NCBI GenBank assembly: GCA_030568195.1 | Contig: JAJLTO010000008.1 | Location: 248,001 to 312,000 of the forward strand | Origin: Dipodascopsis uninucleata var. uninucleata | Lineage: Eukaryota > Ascomycota > Lipomycetes > Lipomycetales > Lipomycetaceae | Direction: 5' to 3' | Length of the DNA stretch: 64,000 nucleotides | Shown: positions 35,060-44,282 of the stretch, one piece after another | Numbering within the stretch: the first letter of the stretch is position 1 | How the letters are laid out: each line of letters begins with the position of its first letter | Translations under genes and position numbers: made by a program | Notes under the pieces: generated by a model | Database searches by the model: none | What the model was told of the DNA's origin: nothing | The model's input: the letters and a program-made list of their open reading frames with translations, nothing else

Positions 35060-35619
35060 TTAAACCGACCCTCGATGAGCATCGAAGTAAGGAACCGCTT
35101 TTCTTTCCAGCGCATTTCGAAACTGCTCCTTGAATCTTTCGTTCTCGTATCTCACCTATACATAAAAATATCCAAGGAACAAGATCAACTAACCTGAGCG
35201 ATAACTTCCAATATTCTTACTTCACTTTTCGAAACTGCTGGACAGGATATATCAAGTCATCCCAGTTCTGATCAGTTTGCCCTTGATAGCCAAATATGGA
35301 GTTTACTGAGTTTGAGGATAGGGCTATTTGTGAGCTTTTGAAGAGAATTCATATTACATAATATTTAAGATTTTATTGTGTAAGGATAAAGAAACATTAC
35401 AAATACGATCCAGCTTAATTTTAGCTCATCCGGCTGCGAGTTCTAATCACAACGACAGTATTAAGCAAGAGTAAGATATTCAATTCAGTTATACAAGTCA
35501 AAGACGGTTCAATAGTTCTATCAGAAGCTTAGAATCTTGTTACAGACCATGTTCAAGCTGGAACTAGGATTTTGTCGTATGATCTTAGCGACCTCATTCT
35601 TATCAAAGAAACGCCACAG
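35060..35619 (-). CDS. Unrecognised spliced gene, three 3' exons visible
   Basis: Three minus-strand exons agree in phase: 35544-35619 (starts LWRFFDKNEVAKIIRQN), 35226-35323 (contains SIFGYQGQTDQNWDDL and IYPVQQFRK) and 35060-35155 (VRYENERFKEQFRNALERK, ends HRGSV then TAA). The acceptors CTCTCAG, AAATAG and TATGTATAG are good; the donors GTAACA and GTGAAG are weak, and a GTAAGA donor 6 nt away is an alternative. The residue content is soluble and helical, unlike random translation of this AT-rich DNA. The 5' end is not found. I do not recognise the protein; it may be a small mitochondrial or complex subunit, but that is a guess. Confidence 0.4.
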
Positions 35620-36004
35620 CTGAGAGAGAATTCTCTCCCGAAGCAGTTGTCAATTATGAGAGGGATAAGACCGTCTTCTAGCCAAATTCTAATTTTTTTG
35701 TATTAATGGACATGCTGCTCAAGATTGCCATTCGATCAAGGTGATTCCCAGTTCATAAATGTCCAGCAAATATTTTCTATCACGTGACACGACATAGATT
35801 TGCGAATCTCCTATTTTCATTCATATTTTGCTAAGAAATATACAACCTATGAATTAGCCAAATCTTAGATCACCGATTGCTCAGCTACAGAACGAAGCGC
35901 TGCAGCCATCAGGCCGATTAGCAGTAGATATACAGGTGATTTGAAATCGTTTCAAATATTTGCCATCAGTGCGTCTTATATTGCAAAATATTTTCTCACA
36001 TTAG

Positions 36005-36041
36005 ACGCGTGTTCGGTGGACACTAAAAAATCTCAACGCGT
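36005..36041. promoter_or_regulatory. Two MCB (ACGCGT) boxes upstream of RFC2
   Basis: ACGCGT occurs at 36005-36010 and 36036-36041, about 90 and 60 nt before the RFC2 ATG. MCB elements bind MBF and drive G1/S transcription of replication genes in yeasts. Confidence 0.7.
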
Positions 36042-36097
36042 GAAAAACACGATTTAGACGGACATTTCACCGTCATTGCATATATATACAAAAAACC

Positions 36098-37359
36098 ATG
36101 AACAGCTTTTTTAAGTCGGTTGGCACACCTAGTAGTTCAAGTAATGGTAGTACTCAGCAAAATGCACCCAGGCTAGTACCATGGGTAGAGAAATAGTAAG
36201 TCGTCAAGAGAAACTAGAAATTGATTTTTACAAATACAAGGAAGAGTAATGCTAATCAGTGCGTAGCCGGCCTTCATCTCTCGCTGAAGTGTCGTCGCAA
36301 GATCATGCTGTAAATGTACTAAAGCGTACATTGAACTCATCTAACTTACCTCACATGTTGTTTTATGGCCCTCCAGGAACTGGTAAGACTTCGACTATTT
36401 TGGCACTCGCAAAAGATCTCTTTGGACCAGAGTTATTTCGAACGCGAGTTCTAGAACTCAACGCATCAGATGAACGTGGTATTTCTATAGTAAGAGAGAA
36501 GGTCAAGAACTTTGCTCGGGCTGCTGTATCCAAACCCACTGCCGCACAGCTTGCGAAATATCCATGTCCTCCCTTTAAACTTATAATTTTAGATGAAGCA
36601 GACAGCATGACTCAAGACGCACAATCCGCTCTAAGAAGAACAATGGAGACTTATTCAAAAATTACAAGATTTTGTCTTATTTGCAATTATGTCACTAGGA
36701 TTATTGAACCTATTGCGTCTCGATGCTCTAAGTTTCGGTTCAGACCTCTTGATTCATCTGAAGCAGGTGATAGGCTACGGTATATTTGCGAACGGGAAAA
36801 TCTACTATTGGAAAAGGGAGTAATTGACTCATTGCTAGTGGCATCGGATGGAGATTTACGACGAGCAATTACTCTACTGCAGTCTGCTGCTAGGCTGCAA
36901 GGAAGCATAACGGCAGGAGTTAAGCGAAAGAATATGGATGACACTGAGGAGGCTATTGAGACTAACAATGATGCAATGGAGGTCGATCGGAAACCGATGA
37001 TAATAACCACTAATATCTCAGTAAACTCCATTGATGACATATCAGGTCGCGTACCTGACAAAATTATAGATGACGTGGTAGAGCAATGCAAGGCAAATCG
37101 AGGAATTTCTTCGGTTGACCAGTCCATTAAACTAGAGAAAGCCGTCGAAGATTTAATGCTGGATGGATGGAGTGGCGTTCAATTGCTCTTACAAATTCAT
37201 GAGAGTCTTGTTATGTCAGAAGATGTTAATGGAAAGCAGAAGAATGAAATAGCAGCACTTATTTCAGAATCTGATAAGCGTTTACTTGACGGTGCTGACG
37301 AACATATATGCATTTTGAATCTGGTTGTAAAGATTGCGAGAATTTTAGGGAAGGAGTAG
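36098..37359 (+). CDS. RFC2: Replication factor C small subunit Rfc2
   Basis: Two exons, 36098-36195 and 36267-37359, split in phase 2 inside the Tyr of WVEKYRP, give 396 residues. The acceptor used is GTGCGTAG at 36266; the nearer ATCAG would create a stop. AAA+ motifs are intact: Walker A GPPGTGKT at 67-74, Walker B LDEAD at 141-145 and the SRC arginine-finger motif at 184-186. The blocks [12 protein letters not shown] and [20 protein letters not shown] match yeast Rfc2 (human RFC4) better than other small subunits. An insert with a basic-acidic linker lies after residue 250. RFC loads PCNA at primer ends. The promoter has two MCB boxes. Confidence 0.93.
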
Positions 37360-37912
37360 TCCCTGCTGTTATTTTGAATTGGAAGAAATGAGTGCAAATA
37401 ACGCTTACAAAGGGAATTGATTAATGACAATCAATGATTACAGTTACTTTACAAATTAAAAATGTCATGTATTACACGTACAACGGAAAAGTAATCAAAG
37501 TCTTTTAGAAAATTACATGCACACGATCAAGCCACTACAACTTCCAGCCTCGTAAAAGAAGTCAACGAGTAACCACTCTGCCAAGAAACAACTCCAGTAA
37601 GGAAACAATATGGACACAATATAATAACAAGATGAATATGAAAGCTCGATAAGATCAGTATATGCAGAAATAATTGCAATTTAGATAAATATATATAGCC
37701 TAATATGATAAAATTGCAATTATTCAATAACTAAGAAAAATCTTTCATTACACGATATAAATATTTGAGACAATCATTACAAACAAGAGCTTGTGTGATG
37801 TAAACAGCATGATGCCAAAGAATAACAAAACTGTATACGAAATAATATAAATATAACCCACAATTCAAACAAAACTTCCGCCGAAATTTCTATAAGCACT
37901 TTTATTAGGTTA
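37360..37912. other. Convergent 3' intergenic region
   Basis: AT-rich flanking sequence between RFC2 and the transporter gene, which converge. Nothing else is seen. Confidence 0.4.
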
Positions 37913-39778
37913 TTATAAGCCTTTTCTGAGCCTATAAGTCATATAAGCGGCACCCAATGCTGTAATACCACCTAACCTTAAAGTAACTCCTATTGAATAA
38001 GCACCATTGTTCTGTTCTTCTCCACCAGTAAGCTCCTCAGATTTACCTGGGTCTAAAATAGAAAAGACAATAAAAGACATAAACGTTGATATAAACTGCG
38101 GAATAGTTATAGAAACATTATGAAGTCCGAGATAAATACCAGCCTTTTCTGAATTCTCATCCTCTTCATTATCGCTTCCATTTTCATAGTCGCCATCAGT
38201 TTCTGTTTCATTGTCATAGTGACCTAATCTCGAAGGTTCTTCTGTAACTTCATTAGGGTTCTCAGAGCTAGATGCGGGAACAAAAGAGATTGTATCATCG
38301 GAATCTGGAATTGCGCCAACGAAATTCTGAGCGGCAGTCAGTGGAACAGGCATCTGTCGACTTGGTTTGCGAGAGTCAATTTCACGTTCCTCGTCGAAGT
38401 CTTCTGTATCAGTCACATCATTTCCTTGAAGCGATTCATATCCTTCATATGGAGTTCCAGCACTACTAGGAAGAGAAGTACCACGAGATGCTGTGGCAGC
38501 GTCAAGGTCAAGCTTTCGAATCTCTTCAGCCAAAAGAGAGTATGGAGCCCATGAAGATAGCGCCCAAGAGAAGCCACATATTCCAACAATCCATGTAGCA
38601 GCACGGACAGATGTTACAAAATAAGTTCCAAACATTGCAAGAGCATAGACAAGGTGGCTGATCATCCATGCAGTAGCCAATGTAGGACGATATGGCGCAA
38701 TGAAATGTAAAAGCTCAATAATAGGTTCAGGCAACCCTTCATATGTAGATTTACGGTAATGCCGCTCAGAGTTAGGAGGCACAACAATGAAAGGCAAAAC
38801 AAGAGAGCATAGAAGAGTAATTGTCGAGTATACAGTAAGAGCTAATGATCCGACTCGACCGACATCTCCTACAAGATCTGTGGAGTCACTAAGATCTCCT
38901 GCATCATACTGAACGTAAATCTCACCCACCCAGGTAGATGAATAGAACAAGAAAGTAAACCATCCGTACCAAGCAAATAACTGTACAGTGAATATCGAGC
39001 GTATTCGACGCGGAAGATGGAAGCCTGTCTGGAATAGATTCTGAAGAATCTGAATAATACTCGTCTTTCGGTTGGGATGATTGTCAGAAAGTATCATTAC
39101 TTTCTCCTCAACAGCAAATGAGGTAATTCCAACACAAAGAAGTAAAGCTGCAGACGAAATAGCACATAATACCTTTAATTGATTATGACCAAGGAAAGGG
39201 AAATACTTGACCAAATCGACAAAACCCATAAAGTATCCTACAAGGTGACCACCAGCGACCATTCGACCTGCCCAAGCATTGGCAAGCTCCTGCTTTGATT
39301 TCGGCATAGTATCGACAATAATTGCACGGCAACAAGCCTGAACAGCATTGACAGCAAAATCTGCAGTGAAGACAGACAAAACAGCCATAATAATAGTAAC
39401 CAAAGACACCCATTCTTCTGACTTGACAAAAATCTCAACAACCTCCCTGGTCCACGCCATTAGCATAAGAGAAAGACCAACGATAATAGATCCGATAACC
39501 ATGAATGGACGTCGTCTTCCATAGCTGGAGGTGCAATTATCAGACCAGGCACCTACGACGGGCTGCATTATGAGTCCGGATAACGGACCAGCAACCCAAA
39601 CAAAAGATAGCATCGATTTCGTCATACCAAGTGATAACAGATAAACATTGACGTAGGACTGTTCTACTCCCCACGTAAACTGAAGACCAGCAACGCAAAT
39701 TGTAAGCATCGCCAGACGCAGAGGCTCTGAAGATCCTCGGACGAGGGCCCGACCCTTCCATTGAACTTCTGTTCCCAT
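37913..39778 (-). CDS. Sucrose/alpha-glucoside H+ symporter-like MFS transporter (GPH type)
   Basis: A single exon of 621 residues from the ATG at 39778. About twelve membrane segments are seen in two halves. The diagnostic loop between TM2 and TM3 reads GAWSDNCTSSYGRRRPF, the S/D-x-GRRRP signature of plant sucrose transporters and fission yeast Sut1. TM1 holds LQFTWGVEQSYVNVYLLSLG, also typical. A long hydrophilic loop of about 140 residues rich in Ser, Asp and Glu follows the tenth segment (starts near EEIRKLDLDAATASRG) and is unusual in length. The protein probably sits in the plasma or vacuolar membrane and moves sucrose or maltose with protons. Substrate choice is not readable from sequence. 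Confidence 0.85.
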   Translation of the reverse strand: MGTEVQWKGRALVRGSSEPLRLAMLTICVAGLQFTWGVEQSYVNVYLLSLGMTKSMLSFVWVAGPLSGLIMQPVVGAWSDNCTSSYGRRRPFMVIGSIIVGLSLMLMAWTREVVEIFVKSEEWVSLVTIIMAVLSVFTADFAVNAVQACCRAIIVDTMPKSKQELANAWAGRMVAGGHLVGYFMGFVDLVKYFPFLGHNQLKVLCAISSAALLLCVGITSFAVEEKVMILSDNHPNRKTSIIQILQNLFQTGFHLPRRIRSIFTVQLFAWYGWFTFLFYSSTWVGEIYVQYDAGDLSDSTDLVGDVGRVGSLALTVYSTITLLCSLVLPFIVVPPNSERHYRKSTYEGLPEPIIELLHFIAPYRPTLATAWMISHLVYALAMFGTYFVTSVRAATWIVGICGFSWALSSWAPYSLLAEEIRKLDLDAATASRGTSLPSSAGTPYEGYESLQGNDVTDTEDFDEEREIDSRKPSRQMPVPLTAAQNFVGAIPDSDDTISFVPASSSENPNEVTEEPSRLGHYDNETETDGDYENGSDNEEDENSEKAGIYLGLHNVSITIPQFISTFMSFIVFSILDPGKSEELTGGEEQNNGAYSIGVTLRLGGITALGAAYMTYRLRKGL

Positions 39779-41303
39779 CTTGGAAAAAATTTATGCAAAG
39801 TGCTGAAAGCAAGTATGTCAAGCCAGCGTATTATCAAAAAAAAAATCTAAATATGTCTAAATATATAAGAGTAGCCGTAGAACACCAAATCCGCTAGTCA
39901 GTTAATTACGATTGAAACGCGTTTGGTATAACGTGAGATCGCTGATATACCGACTATGGTTGTCAATTGGTAAAGTACGACGACGTAGTTGGACTAATAT
40001 GACGCGATGTGTGGAGACCGATAATGGGAGACCAGCGAAATAGTGTATTTTCCGTCTTATCTCCAATGGCACTTTGGTACCTCTGAGTAATCAGAACCTG
40101 CGCCCTAGCAGCACAGTACGGAACAATGGCAAACGATATTGGATTCTGCGGACTTTCGACAAGCTTGGGTAGATTGTGTGGGTCACTTTCATAGTCCAGC
40201 TAAATTAACGAAAGGAGGGTCACAGAAGTGGTGGAGATCCTAAGCAGTGTTGTTCGCTTGGGAGGACCGCTGGCGAACTGAGCTGATAAACAAGTGTGCA
40301 CCGACAGACGTATATTATATACACAAAGCAAAATGTTTATATTTACCAACCAGCTGTAGTGTCGACAAACGTCTATGTACGTTAATATAAATAAATATAA
40401 ACGAGTAAATACGGTCCGAGCAGGTGCAAATAGAGAAAGCGTCGGCCATACGTAGAGCAAGAAAAGTGGCTCAGTATGGCTAGTGGTAGAAGTATATTCC
40501 CCTGATCTGAGGGCCGAGATCTGTTGGTGTCCTATCTTATCTTGTAGGCAGCGGCCAAGGAGTCTCGAGAACCGAGCAGGGTGCAGCAGGCGCCGCTTGG
40601 TTATAAGTAAGCGGGAGCGGAGGGAGAGTGGGTTTAGAGTACGATGGTAGGGATAGCGAAACATGGGAGCCAGCTCAGTAGTCAGACTAGCGGTATAGAC
40701 ATTGGGTTACATTTTTATTTTGACAGAAACAACGGCGATGACGACGACGATGATGTTAAAATAAGTGCTGTCCGCACAGTCAACGGGCTGTAAGGTCGAT
40801 AGACGCAGAGGATCTGCAAATCTAAATTTTTGACTACAGCGCAGGGTAGTTTTCCTGGTTAACTGAGTTTGGATACGGTTTATATATTGCGCATACATAC
40901 ATTAAATATAGCGGCGAAAATAGCACGAAAATACGGCCATCTGGCTCAGATTAGCTCTCAATCAGTCAGGCGTGTCTTAACGTAAGGTGCAATATGTATA
41001 CTCGTCGCGTAAATTAATTACACTCTTATTTTGTTAATCCGACAACGCTGCGGTACCAGAAAGTCGCGACCAGCATCCCTTGCAACGAGCTCTGCTGCGG
41101 CAGCGAGTACATGTTGTCCACCACCGCAGCTTTTACTTGCCGGACTTTTTTGTCAAACACGGCGTCACCCCTCGCGCATCTCCTACATAGGGGCTAGAGT
41201 GTCTCTCATCTTGCCACTGAGCTACTACGCTGTTCCGGTCTGCTGCGGCTGCCGTAATCCTGCCAGTCCACTGCGCTGCGCGCGATAATGCTACACGTCG
41301 TGC

Positions 41304-41347
41304 TCCAGTCTGCTGCCCCTGCAGCCTGCGCAAAGCAGCAGACTGGA
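41304..41347. repeat. Perfect 12-bp inverted repeat
   Basis: TCCAGTCTGCTG and CAGCAGACTGGA flank a 20-nt GC-rich loop. It lies within the GC-rich island. Confidence 0.75.
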
Positions 41348-41615
41348 ACTGCGTGCTCCCAGTCCCAAACAGCTGTCGTAGTACAAACCCCTCAGAGCGC
41401 GTATGGTACCGCGGTGCGACGTTCGCTGCGGCGAGCACGAAACCCTCAGACATACTGTGCGCCGTGGCAGCTCTAGCGGCCGCAGTGTGATGCGGTGGGT
41501 CTCGAGCGCACTGCGCACAGCGGCCCGCCGAGGGCACGAGCGACCACAGTGGCCGCCACCAGTCCGTTTGCAAACACTGCGAGCCAGTCACACTCGCACG
41601 TCAGCAGCCGCTACC

Positions 41616-41648
41616 TGCCTGCTGAGCAGGCACCCGGATCTGGGTGCC
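41616..41648. repeat. Two overlapping perfect 7-bp hairpins
   Basis: TGCCTGC-TGA-GCAGGCA at 41616-41632 overlaps GGCACCC-GGATCT-GGGTGCC at 41629-41648. The shared bases mean the two stems exclude each other, so alternative folds are possible. Confidence 0.75.
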
Positions 41649-41971
41649 ACGCGAACGACGATCCCTAATCCTGCTGCTTATAGAGAATTATGTAACTGGG
41701 ATCTTACGGCTAGATGGCAGGGTTGCGAGGCATTATATGCGAGCCGGAGCCAGGTAGCTGCTATAGGCAAGCGGCGGGCTATTGTAAGAAGTTACGAAAG
41801 AATTGTCAGCGCGACATATCGCGCCTCGCTGTGCTCAGTAGACGCTCACGTAATCCTTACGCTAGCTGTAAGTAAGCCGTGCTATTGAGTTGGGCGGGGG
41901 GCGCTGGCGGCCACGGCTGTGCTCCACAGTTCCTGGCGGCGACATAGCATCTCGCAGAGTTTAGTCCTAAC

Positions 41972-41997
41972 ATGTCAGCCTCCTAGCAGGCTGACAT
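41972..41997. repeat. Perfect 10-bp inverted repeat
   Basis: ATGTCAGCCT and AGGCTGACAT are separated by 6 nt (CCTAGC). Confidence 0.75.
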
Positions 41998-42674
41998 AGC
42001 ACCTTTATTTCATAATAGCTCGGTGATCCTTACAAATCGCTATCGCTTGCATCTACTGTCTCTGCTGCTAGCCCCGCGGTAAGTCAGCTAGAATAACGGG
42101 CACGCTTACTGCTGGTGGTGCACAGCGACTGTCATGCAATTATCAATTTTCAAGCAATGTTTACTAATAGCTGCGCAGATCACGGTAGTCTTGCTGCGCA
42201 CAGCCGAAGTGAAGATAATATCGTTGCTCTCTGTGTGCATTCTGCAACAGTTCAGTAATATTCTCTGCTTTCCTGCTAACGATCAAGCGCGCTGCTATGG
42301 ACTGCAAATGGATACGACTAACGTTACATAATGCTTGGTTAGTATTTGGCTGTATAATCGCTGCTTGTTAGTCAGACGTAAGTAATGAGCGACACAAGGA
42401 AAAATGTATTTATAAGAATTAGTAAACAGATTTTGTAAAAGAGAGTTTTTCGTTAGCGTTCCAAACAGGTTAAACTATTCCCATTTTGTACGCCTTGCTT
42501 AGGCAAGAAACACATAATCAACCTTTACACAAACAAAATGGAAATAGTATACAGCATGTTCATCCAGCTTCATCTATATAAAGAACCATAGATCTGCTCA
42601 TTTCGAGTCTTCCATCCTCGACAGTTCTTACTCAATTTCCTCTAACACATACAAAATTCTCTGAATCATCTACA

Positions 42675-43614
42675 ATGGCTCCAAAGATTGCTGTAAGTAT
42701 CTCTCATGTGATTTTTAGTGCCCTCTCTCCGTGACGCGCGTTTCCAAAACAGATGAAGATCTGTGCGATGACCAGGCGTGTATCGCGGTATCATTGGCTC
42801 ACAGCCAATTGATATTCTACGCTCCTGTCCTCGTGAGTATCAGAGCGTTGCTCTGATACTGGCACAGTGAGCCTTGAAAGATCATCGCTAATTGCGGTCT
42901 TCTGCGCCAATGGTACACGGGAGGCGCAGGATCTTGCATTGTCCACACTATATAATCTGCCAGCTGAAGTAGTGGTCCGTGGACAGGGTAATTAATCGAA
43001 GAATAGCTGCTAATGTTATATAGATCATTATCTACTCTATGTACCATCATGTCTACCAGATGGCTGTCGCCGAGAAGGCAGGCGTTGAGAAGGCAGGCGG
43101 TATTGCTAAGATTTTCCAGGTTCCAGAGACCTTGTCTGAGGAGATCTTGGGACTTCTTCATGCCGCTCCAAAGCCAGACCTCCCAATTGCTAGCAACGAG
43201 ACTTTGAAGGAGTACGATGCCTTCCTCTTCGGCGTTCCTACTCGATACGGTAATATGCCAGCTCAATGGAAGGCTTTCTGGGATGCGACTGGTAGTCTCT
43301 GGGTTAGTGGTGCTCTGGCCGGCAAGTATGTTGGTATGTTCGTCTCTACTGGCACCCTTGGTGGTGGACAGGAGAGTACTTATATCAACTCCATGTCTAC
43401 TTACGTTCACCACGGTATGATTTTTGTTCCACTCGGATACAAATTCACTTCTTCCCAGCTTGGAAACCTTACTGAGGTCCACGGTGGCTCCGCCTGGGGT
43501 GCTGGTACCCTCTCTTCTGGTGATGGTTCTCGTCAGCCCACTGATCTCGAGAAAGAAGTTGCCACAATTCAGGGTGAGACTTTCTTTAACTACGTCAAGA
43601 AGGCTCTCGATTGA
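42675..43614 (+). CDS. Flavodoxin-like NAD(P)H:quinone oxidoreductase (WrbA/Pst2/Ycp4 family)
   Basis: Two exons, 42675-42692 (six codons, MAPKIA) and 43024-43614, phase 0, give 202 residues to the first stop. The FMN-binding start IIIYSMYHHV is split by the intron. Other family blocks are FLFGVPTRYGNMPAQWKAFW, GKYVGMFVSTGTLGGGQEST and VHHGMIFVPLGYKF with HGGSAWGAGT. The enzymes are tetrameric FMN proteins that reduce quinones by two electrons and guard against oxidative stress. Budding yeast has short (Pst2) and tailed (Ycp4) paralogues. Here a single gene ends in TGA CTA and an in-frame tail follows (separate entry). The 331-nt intron carries five inverted repeats. Codon bias indicates strong expression. 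Confidence 0.93.
42693..43023 (+). repeat. Intron with five perfect inverted repeats
   Basis: Within the first intron of the flavodoxin gene lie 42749-42764 (6-bp stem, 4-nt loop), 42793-42809 (7 bp, 3 nt), 42836-42860 (11 bp, AGTATCAGAGC, 3-nt loop), 42902-42929 (7 bp, 14 nt) and 42941-42984 (6 bp, 32 nt). The branch point GCTAAT is near the 3' end. The intron could fold into a chain of stem-loops or host a structured RNA. Confidence 0.7.
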
Positions 43615-43788
43615 CTACCTGATGACAAGAAAGAATCTGCTGTCGAGGGATTGACCACAGAATCTACTGTTACCGAATCTGCTCTGACAAAAGAGACGCC
43701 AAAAGCCGCTACGTCTGATGCTCCACAGTCCAAAATCGAGAACACTGACACTGGATTTTGTGGTATAAAGAGCTGTTCAATCGCATAA
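43612..43788 (+). other. Putative stop-readthrough extension with CaaX-type end
   Basis: The flavodoxin stop is TGA followed by CTA, the best-known leaky context. The same frame then stays open for 57 codons, 43615-43785, to TAA. The tail is Ser/Thr/Glu/Lys-rich (starts LPDDKKESAVEGLTTEST) and ends GFCGIKSCSIA. The last four residues, CSIA, fit a CaaX prenylation signal, and the cysteine eight residues before it could be palmitoylated. No splice site could remove the stop. Readthrough would give a 260-residue membrane-bound isoform, recalling tailed Ycp4. A sequencing error or a recent stop mutation are the alternatives. Confidence 0.65.
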
Positions 43789-44282
43789 ATGGTTTTTGGT
43801 TTTCGTTTGTGGTTTCTAAATAAATATAACTAAAGAATAATAATTATATGACTGTAAAAGAAAAAGATCCTTTGTGTATTTTCCAGTTTATTTATTCTCA
43901 TCAATTCTGTCTGACTGAGCTCGAACCTAAGATGGATCCAATGCGTTAAGTTTGACAGACGATATGTAAAGTAAATTATAAACATCGAGATAGCTTTACC
44001 TTGCGGTCCAATTTATAATAAGGAGCATCTATCATTTTAGAAGCTTTTATTCTTTTCTCTAGTATTCTTATACATAAATTACTACAACACATAATACTAT
44101 ATATACGAAGTATACATGATTGCCCATTTTTAAGTTGTCTTGTCGAGATGTAAATGTATCTTACACAAAAGTATCAGAGCTTTCCTTTTTATTAGAAGAG
44201 AGATACTATCAACCGCCTTTTCAATTTTCTTAGTCTCAAACTACAAAATAATAAATGTTGAATACTCGTTTCAAGTTTTAAT
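43789..44282. other. Convergent 3' intergenic region
   Basis: AT-rich flanking sequence between the flavodoxin gene and SPT6. No RNA gene was found; a TCGAACC at about 43920 (minus strand GGTTCGA) does not sit in a tRNA fold. Confidence 0.4.

Larger units (their letters stand above)
34639..36097. other. Intergenic region holding a partly resolved small gene and the RFC2 promoter
   Basis: The minus strand carries coding-like exons at 35060-35619 (separate entry). Another minus-strand open stretch at about 35718-35819, starting MKIGDSQIYVVSRDR, also looks coding-like, but no splice join was found. The RFC2 promoter occupies the right end. Confidence 0.35.
41031..42340. other. GC-rich, hairpin-bearing non-coding island
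   Basis: About 1.3 kb stands out by eye as much richer in G and C than the window average. It contains four copies of GCTGCGG between about 41045 and 41430 and several perfect inverted repeats (41304-41347, 41616-41648, 41972-41997). Stop codons interrupt all frames, and the open stretches have no protein family features. It could be a structured non-coding RNA, a replication or centromere-related element, or a promoter domain of unusual composition. Confidence 0.5.
39779..42674. other. Large divergent intergenic region with a GC-rich core
   Basis: The region separates the transporter (minus) from the flavodoxin gene (plus). The part from 39779 to about 41030 is mixed in composition, with one ACGCGT at about 39918. 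The GC-rich core is described separately. The last 300 nt before 42674 return to AT-rich promoter sequence. Open frames at 40200-40664, 41133-41591 and 41403-41888 show no family features. Confidence 0.4.

Noticed and set aside
40200-40664. 154-codon open frame on the minus strand
   Set aside because: Composition is irregular, there is no motif, and it lies in the transporter promoter region.
41133-41591. 152-codon open frame on the minus strand in the GC-rich island
   Set aside because: Same reason; the repeated SEGFVL in it reflects a short DNA repeat, not a protein repeat with known meaning.
41403-41888. 161-codon ATG-started open frame on the plus strand in the GC-rich island
   Set aside because: High GC makes long open frames likely by chance; no recognisable motif, and overlapping frames on both strands are equally long.
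42817-43482. 221-codon open frame on the minus strand
   Set aside because: It covers part of the flavodoxin coding exon in antisense and runs into the intron; no family features are seen.
43900-43960. Possible tRNA on the minus strand (GGTTCGA)
   Set aside because: The bases around the B-box-like heptamer do not form a T stem, and no A box or acceptor stem is found.
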